A DNA stretch of 64,000 nt from Zizania palustris (lineage: Eukaryota > Streptophyta > Magnoliopsida > Poales > Poaceae). The stretch lies in assembly GCA_019279435.1 (NCBI GenBank), contig JAAALK010000086.1, forward strand, positions 21,745,913 to 21,809,912. Reading direction: 5' to 3'. Below the pieces are notes generated by a model. It had not been told where the DNA came from, did not search any database, and saw nothing but the letters and a program-made list of their open reading frames with translations. The position numbers were made by a program, and so were the translations under genes. Within the stretch, counting starts at the first letter, position 1. Each line of letters starts with the position of its first letter. Below, piece by piece: positions 1 to 14,226 of the stretch.

Positions 1-161
1 TTGGGGCACATAAATTCTCTCTTTCCCCTTGAGTCACCCCCAAGCGATGTCCGTATAATACAACGACTACCACATGCGCACATAGGTCGTTGCTCCTAGT
101 CTGGAATTCCTAGAGGATTTGTCATCTAGTGTGAACTAGCATGCTCAACCTTGAGTAAATG

Positions 162-511
162 TTATTCTTTCTTTCTGGTGTACTCCTCAATAGTCTCGAC
201 ATGTCTTAAATTCTCGGTACCATATCCGTGGCTTGAATCATTGATCAATTGGGTGAAAGGACACTTCCTTGGATTATCCTGCAATAGCAAATCTTGTTAA
301 GTTAATTTATGTATCTACAAACTAAAATTAATGTTTATGTTCTTACCATGAAGTCATCATCGATGTCAAGACATATAAAGAATCTCCTACCAGCTTCTTG
401 TCTTGATGTCATGGTCATTACCTGACAACGTTCTCTACAATGACACTTCGGACGTTGAAGCCATGGTGGTACTCCAATTGGATGTTCGGTCCCCCTAGAA
501 TTACTTGACAT
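162..511 (-). CDS. Small GRF-type zinc-finger protein, two exons
   Basis: Exons 511-347 and 278-162 join in phase 0 across a GTAAGA donor and a TTGCAG acceptor, giving 93 residues. The first exon carries the pattern CHC-x3-C, then TSRQEAGRRFFIC, which matches the GRF zinc finger, a single-stranded nucleic-acid-binding fold. Plant genomes contain many short proteins made of little more than this finger, often next to transposons. The second exon is charged (HVETIEEYTRKKE) and ends in TAA. It lies downstream of the Mutator-like transposase on the same strand, so it may be an element passenger rather than a host gene. I saw no stop or frameshift inside it. Function unknown; the splice model is inferred from sequence only. 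Confidence 0.5.
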
Positions 512-868
512 AGCAGAAAAAGGCGTCTAGATCCACAGAGTAATAAATAATCACAATTTTATAGTTGAAATATATGACGTCAATACGTATAAAATAGGTA
601 TAAAATCGATCATAAAAGCCTACATTACGAATAATAAGTTTAATTGTAAATGATAATAATAAGTGTCCCCGGCCTCCACCTATCGACCCATGATGTCAGA
701 AGAGATCGATCAAATGGAAACCTACATCCGTGTGCAGTAGCCATCCTCACAATACCAAGTAAACCGGCACCACGCAACCTAGTGCACAAATTTGTTAGTG
801 ACATAAAAATTAAAAATGAAAAACAGTTAAAAACAAATAACTAACCTGCCAACCCATCGATCATCGAT

Positions 869-3709
869 CTACCATGCATATTGTGGTACACAGACCCTAA
901 GAGGCCCAAGATCACCCTCATCTCCTGGTGGGGATGTCAGTACTCGTGCCCGATGTCCCACGTCCACATGAGGGGAGAGAATCTCACACGGCCAAACATC
1001 GTTACCAGCCATCTGCACGTATTGATTAAATTAGTAGTTGCAAAAAACATTTAAGGAAACAAACTAACAAATGTAAAAACAATACATGTTTTGTATTTTT
1101 TCATGTGGCCCTCCTCTGCTTGTGCTAGCCTGTGTACAATTCTTGTAGGTGTGTTCAATCCTGTTGCACACAGAGCATTTTTTCTTCCTGCGTCCCGCTT
1201 CCGATTCATCCATGTGATTCCGAATTCGTTGTGTCTTCCTTCTGCCCACCTTTGAGTTCACACGTTCAAAATTTAGAACCCACAGATGTGCACCATCTGG
1301 TGTAGCAGCTGTGAATGAGCTCACAACGCCATACCCATGGAGTTCACCGCTCCAAGTCTCTAGAACGTTCTCTTTGCTGAAGTATTCCGACAAATATGTT
1401 CCACCATGCATATTAAATGTAACGCACGCCGCGATGACATGACTTCATGGTCGGTGGTATAGCGATGGTTTATTGCAGCTACACCGACAAACGTCTGTAA
1501 TAGTGCACTCATGGACAATAACTTCTTGATTTGTCCCCCGTCTGCCTTTGTCCCGACATGTTACCTCAAAACGGAGCTCCCGAGAACTTGTCTTGATGGC
1601 ACGATGTTGTGTGGCCTTCTTACTTTTTTAAGTACTCTGTAATTTTTGTGCAGTATAAATAACATTCATCGTTGTTCACCACTGAAGCAGCAGTATGGCG
1701 GTCCACGATGTACCAGGTGGTTCCACGGATTATGCCCTCCACAATACCAACCAAAGGCAAACATCGCATACCCCTCACCACCCAATTATAAACCTCCGCA
1801 AGGTTTGTGGTCATGATGTCATACCTTGCTCCGTGGGTATCATATAATAGAGATCACTGCTCTCTACTTTAAAATTTTATCCAATTTGAAAAGCTGTGAA
1901 CTTTTGTCCTAGTCCGTTTGCGGATTGTCAGCTGATCATCAGTGGAAAATGCACATAGTGGCTCAGGCTCAGGCTCATCATCAGTTCTATTTTGTTGTCT
2001 TGCAACCTTCTCATGCTTGTATTTCGAAGTCAACTCATCAAGTTTCGTCCACAAGGCCTTCAACTTTCTTTCTTGATTTTGGGCACACAGTCTTTTAAAT
2101 AGATTTGTTAATTCCTTATTTTTCCCGAAGTGACGGTAGAAATTTGCACCTAAATGATGCATACACCATCGAGATTGAATGTCCCTCTAAGGATAAGGCT
2201 CATACGGATCATTCTTCATCTGTTGGACTGCTTTTATCAGCCCGGCATGTCGGTCATGTATAATACAAACATTTTCCCTCTATTGAACAACACCAATGTG
2301 CAATTGTCGTAAGAACCACAACCAATTGTCGTAGTTCTCGCTTTCGACAAAACCAAAAGCAATTGGCACAACCTGGTTGTTGCCGTCAACACCAATAGCT
2401 GTCAATATCTGACCTAGGTATTTCCCGGTTAGAAATGTTCCATCCACACAAAGAATGGGATGACAATACTTGAACGCCCGAATGCAAGCACCGAGTGAAA
2501 AGAATACTCGATGTAGAATCTGAGCACCTTCCGGGAATATTGCATCCTTCTATTGGTACGAGTAGTATGTGCAGGGTTACGGTTCTGGACCGTTTGAAAG
2601 CAAAAAGACAGATTATGGTATGAGTCCTCGAATGTACCAAACCTTATCTTGAGTGCCTTTTGTTTTGCCCTCCATGCCTTAGAGTAATTGACAGTGTATT
2701 GAAATCTTCTCTCTATGGCAAGCATTAAGGCACGAGGCTCGTAACTGAGATTCTCAACAATCTCAGAGTACATCACCCCCGCAATGTAACTGGCACTTAA
2801 ATTCTTATGCCTAGTTACAGCTGTATCAACTACACATGTATGTTGAACCACTATTGAGCATACCCAATGAATTCCATACTTAGGTTTGTGTGCGTGCACT
2901 CTCCATGGATAATTATTCCTCTCACACACAACATCATAGATTGTGCGAGGTTAAATCTTCACTCGAAATGGCCACCGGAGTGACAAAGACCATGCTTTCA
3001 CTACATCTTTCACAACATCCTTCATAGGATACACTGCATCCATATGCACCTCATTCCGTGCATACTCCCAACGATTATCACGTCCATCATTTATATTGAG
3101 ACCATGAAAATTTTCTTCTTGCCACTCATTGGGAATCACAACAAGAGGCTCTTCATTGTCGTTGCCCTCTTCTTCATCCAAGTTCTCGTCTCCACTCTCC
3201 TCCACAGCTTCCTCGAAATCTTGATCCTCTCTTTCAAGCACCTCAGCTACATCCTCTTTTTCCTCCCCTTCATCAGCTAGCCCTACAACAACTGTGTCAG
3301 GAATAGCCTCCAGGACTTGACTACTCTCGCTGACCTCTATTTCTTGTTGCGGTGTCGAGTCTATAGTTGGAAGGACACGAGGAGTGAAACAAACAAGCAG
3401 AATCTGTTCCCAACCTTTCTCTAACGCCATTCTTATATATCCCTTCCATAAGTTGTTTGAGGTAATAGCAGCCATCTCCCAAAATAACCCTTCAGCCACA
3501 TGGCTGGCTCGAGCATACAAATACAACTCACATTGCTCCTTATCCACTCGAAATATATGATAAATCCACCGCCTAATACTATCAATGCCACGCTCCTCAA
3601 CACGACTTAAACTATTTTCAGTAAATTGAAAACTTCTAAGGTCAGCACCATCATCACCAATAAGTACTTGACCTTCTCCATAGTAAATTCTAAACAATAT
3701 TCTATCCAT
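869..3709 (-). pseudogene. Mutator-like element (MULE/MuDR) transposase, degenerate
   Basis: Read on the minus strand, the blocks follow the order of plant MuDR-type transposases. The N-terminal acidic region starts at 3709 (MDRILFRIYYGEGQ). Next comes the DDE core with CVDGTFLTGKYLGQ and TAIGVDGNNQVVPIAFGFVE near 2330-2470, and IIHDRHAG near 2255. MHHLGANFYRHF (2162) and TTNLAEVYNWVVRG (1814) follow, then a SWIM finger (CSCNKPSLYHRP-x-SHVIAAC, about 1410-1470) and a CxxCx4Hx4C zinc knuckle near 1170. The copy is dead: there is a stop near 2951, frameshifts around 2480-2560, in-frame stops near 2280 and 2190, and TGA replacing the usual Cys in the SWIM motif. A last exon-like piece (about 1013-869) may be its C-terminus. 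The element's terminal inverted repeats were not located. Confidence 0.85.
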
Positions 3710-3719
3710 AATTCTTGAA

Positions 3720-4059
3720 AATAATCATGTTCACATGTTCACACATACGTGGTAAAATTTAGCAATAAAATATTATAGTACAACTACCTTTAAATTAATC
3801 TTAAAGTATTCTTTAATAACATATTATTGAGTAAAATTAAACTACTTCTAAATTACACTTAAATTACTATTATTTAAACGATAATAAATAAAACTACGAG
3901 AAAAGCACACATACTGATCAAAGGAGATGCTGAAGACATGAAGTGGATGGATGAGTGTAGATCATCAAGTACTTGCTCATAAAAATGACCCACCAAAAAA
4001 CCAGAAATTAAATCATAATTTATTATTAAATTACTCAAAAATTAATAACTAGTAAGTAA
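3720..4059. other. AT-rich spacer upstream of the MULE
   Basis: Low-complexity AT-rich DNA between the transposase start and the tandem array. It probably includes the element's 5' leader. No ORF or RNA gene seen. Confidence 0.4.
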
Positions 4060-4890
4060 ATCTTAAATAACTATTTAATAACCACAAATTAATCTTTAAT
4101 TATTGTTTAATAACCGCTAATTTAATTTTAAACTATTGTTTAATAACCGTTAATTAATTCTTAAATTACTATTTAATAACAGCTAATTATTTCTTTAATT
4201 ATTGTGTAATTACCTACTAATTAAATCTTAAATAATTGTTTAATAACGGCTAATTTATTCTTAGATTAATGTTTAATAACCGCTAATTAATTCTTAAATA
4301 ACTATTTAATATCTACTAATTAAATCTTTAATTATTGTTTAATAAACGCTAATTAAATCTTAAATTACTGTTTATTAACCGCTAATTAATTCTTACATTA
4401 CTATTTAATAACTGATAATTAAATATTTAATTACTATTTAATAACTACTAATTAAATCTTAAATTATTGTTTAATATCCACTAATTACATATTTAATTAT
4501 TGTTTAATAACCACTAATTAAATCTTAAAATACTTTTTAATAACCGCTAATTAAATTTTAAATTACTGTTTAATAACGACTAATTAAATACTTAATTATT
4601 ATTTAATACCTGCTAATTAACTCTTAAATAAGTGTTAATATCCGCTAATTAAATCTTAAATTACTATTTAATCTCCGCTAATTAAATCTTTAATTATTGT
4701 TTAATATCCGCTAATTAAATCTTAAATTATTGTGTAATAACCGCTAATTAAATCTTGAATTACTATGAACTAACCGCTATTTAAATCATATAATATTATT
4801 TAATAACCACATGTTAAATCATAAATTACTATTTAATAACCGCTAATTAAATCATTCATTATCGTATATCAACCGCTAATTAAATCATTC
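4060..4890. repeat. AT-rich tandem array, about 33-34 bp unit
   Basis: About 25 degenerate copies of a unit built from TAATTAAATCTTAAATTA followed by CTRTTTAATAACCGC. Consecutive units counted by eye are 33, 33, 33 and 34 bp. Copies differ by substitutions and small indels, so the array is old. It directly abuts the Mutator-like element and stops abruptly near 4890, where GC content rises. There are no unique spacers, so it is a minisatellite and not a CRISPR. It could be a subterminal array belonging to the MULE or a local expansion. Confidence 0.9.
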
Positions 4891-9700
<4,810 letters not shown>

Positions 9701-10079
9701 GTCCACTGACAGTCTAACAGCACAGTCCAGTTTACACATTCCTCAAAGTCAATAATTCTTGCCGGGAGATGTTGCATGAACAACTAACGCTTGATCTGAT
9801 GAATTCATCGGAAATTCAGTAGAAATAATATTCCGTGTGCATGGCAAAGATGTGTTGTTTGTTCTTTAGTTTTCACTGATTAACTGTTCTGTCGATTCAA
9901 TCGTGCGTGATTATATTATTTGTCGAATGAGAGTTGAAATATCCTACGCTAGTCTTAGAAGACTGCATCGTACCCTAGTCATCTCTCTTCCTCTTACAGA
10001 AATTTTTATTGGAAAAGGAGAGTATCTTAGTTTTTGGAGCTCTCGGTGGTTAGTGGTACGAAAAAATATGTCGGTTGAG

Positions 10080-10465
10080 AAAGAGTTTTCCAACGATAAC
10101 TAGATCAAGAGCGTTCGTTGCCTTCACGACCATCTCATTCTCACTTGATAGAATTCATCTCTTTTTGAGGCAATCTCAATCAGGTTCTTTCAGAGTCAAC
10201 CAAATTTATTGAAGATGGACAACCATTCTTTCAGAGTTAACCTATTTGGATTTGGAAAGCGTGCGCCAAAGAAAAATATCGTTTCTTTGTTTGACTCACA
10301 ATCCAATGCAAGATCCTAACCGTTAACAATATTATCAAAAGAGGTTAGCCCTGCCAGCATTCATGCATCCTCTGTGACTAGGAGAATGAAATTGTTGTTC
10401 ATATCCTGTTCAACCGCTCAAAGAAGTTACACGAGGATTTGCTCGTGGTTTTCACCTAATCATCT
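10080..10465 (+). mobile_element. LINE remnant, zinc-binding region of reverse transcriptase ORF
   Basis: The + strand, read through stops, resembles the zf-RVT tail of plant non-LTR retrotransposons. IWIWKACAKEKYRFFV, then ILTVNNIIKRG, then CQHSCILCD, ENEIVVHILFN follow in order (about 10247-10420). Trp codons of the usual motif are replaced by stops (FFV-stop, KRG-stop), and CILCD is followed by TAG. It is therefore an old 3' fragment. No polyA tail or target duplication was identified. Confidence 0.7.
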
Positions 10466-10588
10466 GCCGGTTGGCTCTTCTGCTCACGCAGCTCAGGTTT
10501 GTGACGCAAGCTGGAAGCGAAGTCGTGGCTTGGTAATGAAGCAATTGAATTGAATAGCAGCTCAGATCAGAACCTAGCGGCTTAAACC

Positions 10589-10672
10589 ATGGACATCTGC
10601 CGACCGCCGCACCAAGTACAAAACTGGCACGGGGGAGAAGAAGACGGAAGAGTGCAAAAGCCGAGGCTTTGA
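10589..10672 (+). other. Upstream ORF (27 codons) before the glycine-rich gene
   Basis: ATG in a good context (AAACCATGG) opens a 27-residue frame that ends in TGA 53 bp before the start codon of the glycine-rich protein. If the transcript begins upstream of 10589, this uORF could lower translation of the main frame. Alternatively the transcript begins between them. Confidence 0.35.
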
Positions 10673-10725
10673 CATATCCAGCTGATCCTCGCGAAGCGAC
10701 TCGGCCACAGCAGGAGCCCGGAGGG

Positions 10726-11238
10726 ATGGACGGATCGAGGGGTCAAGCGCCGGGGAGGGGGAGGGGGAGGGGGAGGGCGGCGCCACCCGGATGGACCGGC
10801 GACTCCGGCTCCGGGCAGGGGACCGGCCCCGACGGCTCCTGGAGGTATGGGTGGGGGTGGGCCTCGGGGCCCGGCGGCGGCTGGGGCTACGGCCACGGCC
10901 ACGATTCGGCGCAGAGCCCCGGGGGCACCTCGTTCGGGTTTGGCTACGGCGGCGGCGGCGGCGGTGGAGGCGGTGGCGGCGGCGGAGGCGGCGGAGGAGG
11001 AGGAGGAGGAACCGGCCGCGGTGGCCACGCTGGCGGTTTCGGCTGGGCTGGCGGGCAGGGCGGACACGCTGGAGATCACGGCGGCTGGGGAGCCGGCGGC
11101 GGGGAGTTCCGAGGCGGCAACCACGGCTGGAACGCGCGCGGCGGATTCCACGGCGGCGGCGAGAGCCACCGGCCACAGCGCGGCGGCGGCGGCGAGAGCC
11201 ACCGGTCACAGCGCGGCGGCGGCGGCGGCGGCAACTGA
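10726..11238 (+). CDS. Glycine-rich protein, 170 aa
   Basis: Single-exon frame starting MDGSRGQAPGRGRGRGRA and ending in TGA. Features in order are an RG-rich N-terminus, a Trp/Gly segment (WRYGWGWASGPGGGWGYGHGH, about 45-65), an uninterrupted run of 21 glycines after FGFGYG, and a C-terminal His/Arg/Gly part with two GGGGESHR-type repeats. There is no evident signal peptide, so a secreted wall protein is less likely than an intracellular RNA-binding or disordered protein, but that is inference. No RRM, cold-shock or CCHC motif is present. A longer frame from 10669 would begin with TTG, so I chose the ATG at 10726. A polyA signal AATAAA lies at 11506. Shadow frames on both strands result from GGC-repeat composition. 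The locus could also be a non-conserved ORF. Confidence 0.6.
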   Translation: MDGSRGQAPGRGRGRGRAAPPGWTGDSGSGQGTGPDGSWRYGWGWASGPGGGWGYGHGHDSAQSPGGTSFGFGYGGGGGGGGGGGGGGGGGGGGGTGRGGHAGGFGWAGGQGGHAGDHGGWGAGGGEFRGGNHGWNARGGFHGGGESHRPQRGGGGESHRSQRGGGGGGN

Positions 11239-11511
11239 ATCGCTGGGCATACGCCTGTGGCAAATACGGCATCAGTATTCAGCCCTACTTCAGCTGCTGT
11301 GTGTTGTCCGCGTTGTGCATGAGCTATCTATCATCTGGTTCTTGAATTCAGGCCATCCTTGGCCGAGCTTTGTCTCTGAAAAACTGATATAACATCTGAT
11401 CATGCTCATCACCTCATACATCCAAGATCACGTATTCTAGTGATATTCTAGTTCTACACTGAACAACTTACCATGTCTCGGACTATATTACTCATAAGTT
11501 ACTTCAATAAA

Positions 11512-11985
11512 GCTTCAGGGCGATCAAATGGAAGGAAAAAGCTTTTCTTGAAACCCTGCTCCAGATCAAGAAGCATCTAACGAGGCACCTGCGGTATGTT
11601 CAAGTTCCAGACTTCCCTTTGTCAGTTTGTCATGTTTGCATTTTATGAAACAGATATTGATCTTTGCGAATTATCCCATGACATAGTAACAGGAGCAAAT
11701 TGTCGCTGTTCCAAATTATCTCAAGTTTCAACATTTCGGTGTGCGAATTTTAAGGCATTTTGAACGGAAGACATATCTTAGTGATTGATGGTTTCGATTT
11801 CTTTAAGATGTTTGCATAATATCCTAGTAGCCTAGTAATCCAACGAAATGTTGGAAGAACCATAAAAGGCTTAGAAAATAAACTATACGAAAAGTAATGT
11901 ATTAATCACAACTGAAATATTTAAACTAACAGAGAAACCTAAACATGGCATTGCAAAAGTTGCCATCTAGTTCCAGCGCGGAACT
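11512..11985. other. Intergenic, nothing recognised
   Basis: AT-rich sequence with short unrelated ORFs. No domain, repeat array or RNA gene was seen. Confidence 0.4.
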
Positions 11986-12840
11986 CTGCTGCCACCTTGC
12001 GCGCGGAACTCCACCGCCGCCTTGAAAGAATTGTGCCCAAGAAAATTCTAGATGGATCGGAAGTTCCGATTTGGAATCGGAAGTTCTGATTTGGAATCGG
12101 AAGTTCTGATTATTTTCTGAATTGGAAACCGAGAGTTCAAATTGAAAGTTCCGATATGGTACCGAAAGTTCCGATAATTTATGGTTTGAGAAACCAAGAG
12201 CTAAAATCAAAAATTCTGATTTGGAATTGGAAGTTCTGATTATTTCTGATTTAGAGACAGAGAAAGTTCCGATTTGGAATTGGAAGTTCTGATAGAGGTA
12301 TCGAAAGTTCCAATAATTTCCGGGTTGTGGACCGAGAGTCTAGATTGGAAGTTCTGGTTCAGAATCGGAAGTTCTGGATTGTTGGGCCTTAATGTGGATT
12401 TGGGCCTAGGGTCCTAGCTCTATATAAAGGGAGGAGGAGGAGGTCGTACATACAGATCAATTCCTGATTAGATCAGATTTAAACCCTAGCCTCCACACCT
12501 CTCCTTTCTCTTCTTGATCTCAATAGTTGAGATTGGGATTTCTCCGCGATTCTCATCAATGGTGCTAGCATGCTGATGTGAGATCAATATCATCCTTGTA
12601 TGTGTGGACTTCGTAGAGACGCTACTCGAATAGCGGTGTTTGTGGGCTTTTCACATGGATATCACTGATCTTTGCTGATTGGATCATCGAGGAACGGACG
12701 GAGCGAGATGAGGATAAGCGAGGACACGTTTCCCCAACATCTTCCACTGCACTAGCGTGTCTCGCGTTAGTAGGTAACAATTTATGATCCCTCACGCGCA
12801 TGATTCCAGGGTTTAGGGGCGAAATTTTAAAATTTACAGG
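11986..12840 (+). mobile_element. LTR-like promoter segment with GGAAGTTC repeats
   Basis: Between about 12055 and 12380, a 20-bp motif close to GGAAGTTCYGATTTGGAATC recurs roughly nine times. It is followed by TATATAAAGGGAGGAGGAGG at about 12421, a pyrimidine-rich leader and ACCCTAG motifs. This is the layout of an LTR U3-R-U5 (enhancer repeats, TATA box, leader). No TG...CA ends with target duplication or internal coding region were found, so the assignment to a retrotransposon is inference. A short GCGCGGAACTC motif occurs on both sides (about 11976, 12000 and 12889), which may mark the insertion site. Confidence 0.45.
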
Positions 12841-13348
12841 CTAGCGTAGCTTCCCCATGTCCCAACACGCCTCACTGCAATCCTGGCGCGGAACTCTGTC
12901 ACCGCCTTGTCAGACCATATCTTCATATCTACAACGCTACCGCTAGATCTAAAGCTCTGGCGTCGCATGCGTGTTGTACTCGCTCTCTTTCTCTTCTCTC
13001 TTTTTCTGTGAATTTGTTTCCTCTAGCACCCCTCTATTGCTCGCACGCGCTTCAGCGTTTTCCCACGCGCACTCCCGCATTTTCCTGGATTCCCAAGCGT
13101 GCTCCCATGTTTCCCCTATGAACGCTCCCACCTAGGGATGGCAATTCTACATGTTTACCCATTTACCCCCGGGTAAAAACCCTAATAGGGTCGGGTATGT
13201 TTCCAATATCATACCCGATGGGTAAACAGGTATGGATATTGACTACTCATACTCGTTTACCCGTTTACCCGATAGCAGTGAATATATAATTATATAAATA
13301 AATTCAACAAAACCCTAACCTCATTTCCTCCAACCGTGCTTTCACTCC

Positions 13349-14019
13349 GAGAAAATTGATTATTTGCCACTCTCAATATTGTGCTTCACAAAATTGCCAC
13401 TATCAAGAATCACTTTGTAAAAATGCCACTCTCAATGATGTTACTTCTTTTTTGCTGCCATTTTATTCTTTTCAACATTTCTGAAATTCATTTTATGTTT
13501 TTGCTGTTAGGAAAGGACTCTTATACCCCATCCTGTATAGTATTCTGAGGTCACCGAAGGATCATCGCGTGCTCGTCGATGCCTTGGTCCGCGCTCATCG
13601 GCGACGACTAGGGATTCCTCTCCACAAGGTGCGCAACATCCCGCTATACCACCCCGACGGCCGGACCATTGCAAGCAAGCTAGACAGGAGCATGGATCTA
13701 GTGGTCAACACATTTCTCAAGGACGCCACCAATCTACACAAGTCTCTCAAGGAGGCAATCGAGGGGATCTCACTTGGGGAAAGAATAAAGAGGCTGAGAT
13801 GCCTGTACAATGTAGCTAAAAGCGAAGAATACTATACAGGGGCATAAGAGTCATTTCTTGGCGGCAAAAACATAAAACAAATTTCAGAAATGCTGAAAAG
13901 AAGAAAATGGCGGCAAAAACAAAGAAGCAATATTAAGAGTGGTATTTTTACGAAGTGATTCTTGAGAGTGGCAATTTTGCGAAGCGCAATGTTGAGAGTG
14001 GCAAATAGCTAATTTTCTC
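13349..14019. mobile_element. Pack-MULE-like element with captured gene fragment
   Basis: Ends are GAGAAAATT and its inverse, flanked by a perfect 9-bp duplication TTTCACTCC (13340-13348 and 14020-14028). Both size and sequence are typical of Mutator-like elements. The inverted repeats are long (about 190 bp, built from TTTGCCACTCTCAA-type motifs) and close round a GC-richer core at about 13550-13825. That core reads LVDALVRAHRRRLGIPLHKV on the + strand and stays open for about 90 codons, but it has no ATG start. The structure is that of a Pack-MULE carrying a piece of a host gene, here unidentified. It is inserted inside the hAT element at 13133-16563. Confidence 0.85.
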
Positions 14020-14226
14020 TTTCACTCCCCATGCCCCTCACATCTCCCCGCCGCTAGGAGACCTCATTTTCCCCATCCTTGCATCCGCTCCCCATCTCCT
14101 CGTCGCCAGGAGCACCCAACTCCCCCATCTCCCTGACACCAGGAGCAGCTCCCCCATCTCACTGCTCCCAGTCTCCCTGCCGCCAAGAGCAGTCCCCGGC
14201 TTGGCCGACTCCCTGTTGCCACTCGC

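Noticed and set aside
4060..4890. CRISPR-like regular repeat
   Set aside because: Units are contiguous and degenerate, with no unique spacers, in plant nuclear DNA.
10574..11392. Long arginine/alanine-rich frames on both strands over the glycine-rich gene
   Set aside because: They are shadows of the GGC-repeat composition, with no domains and implausible residue content.
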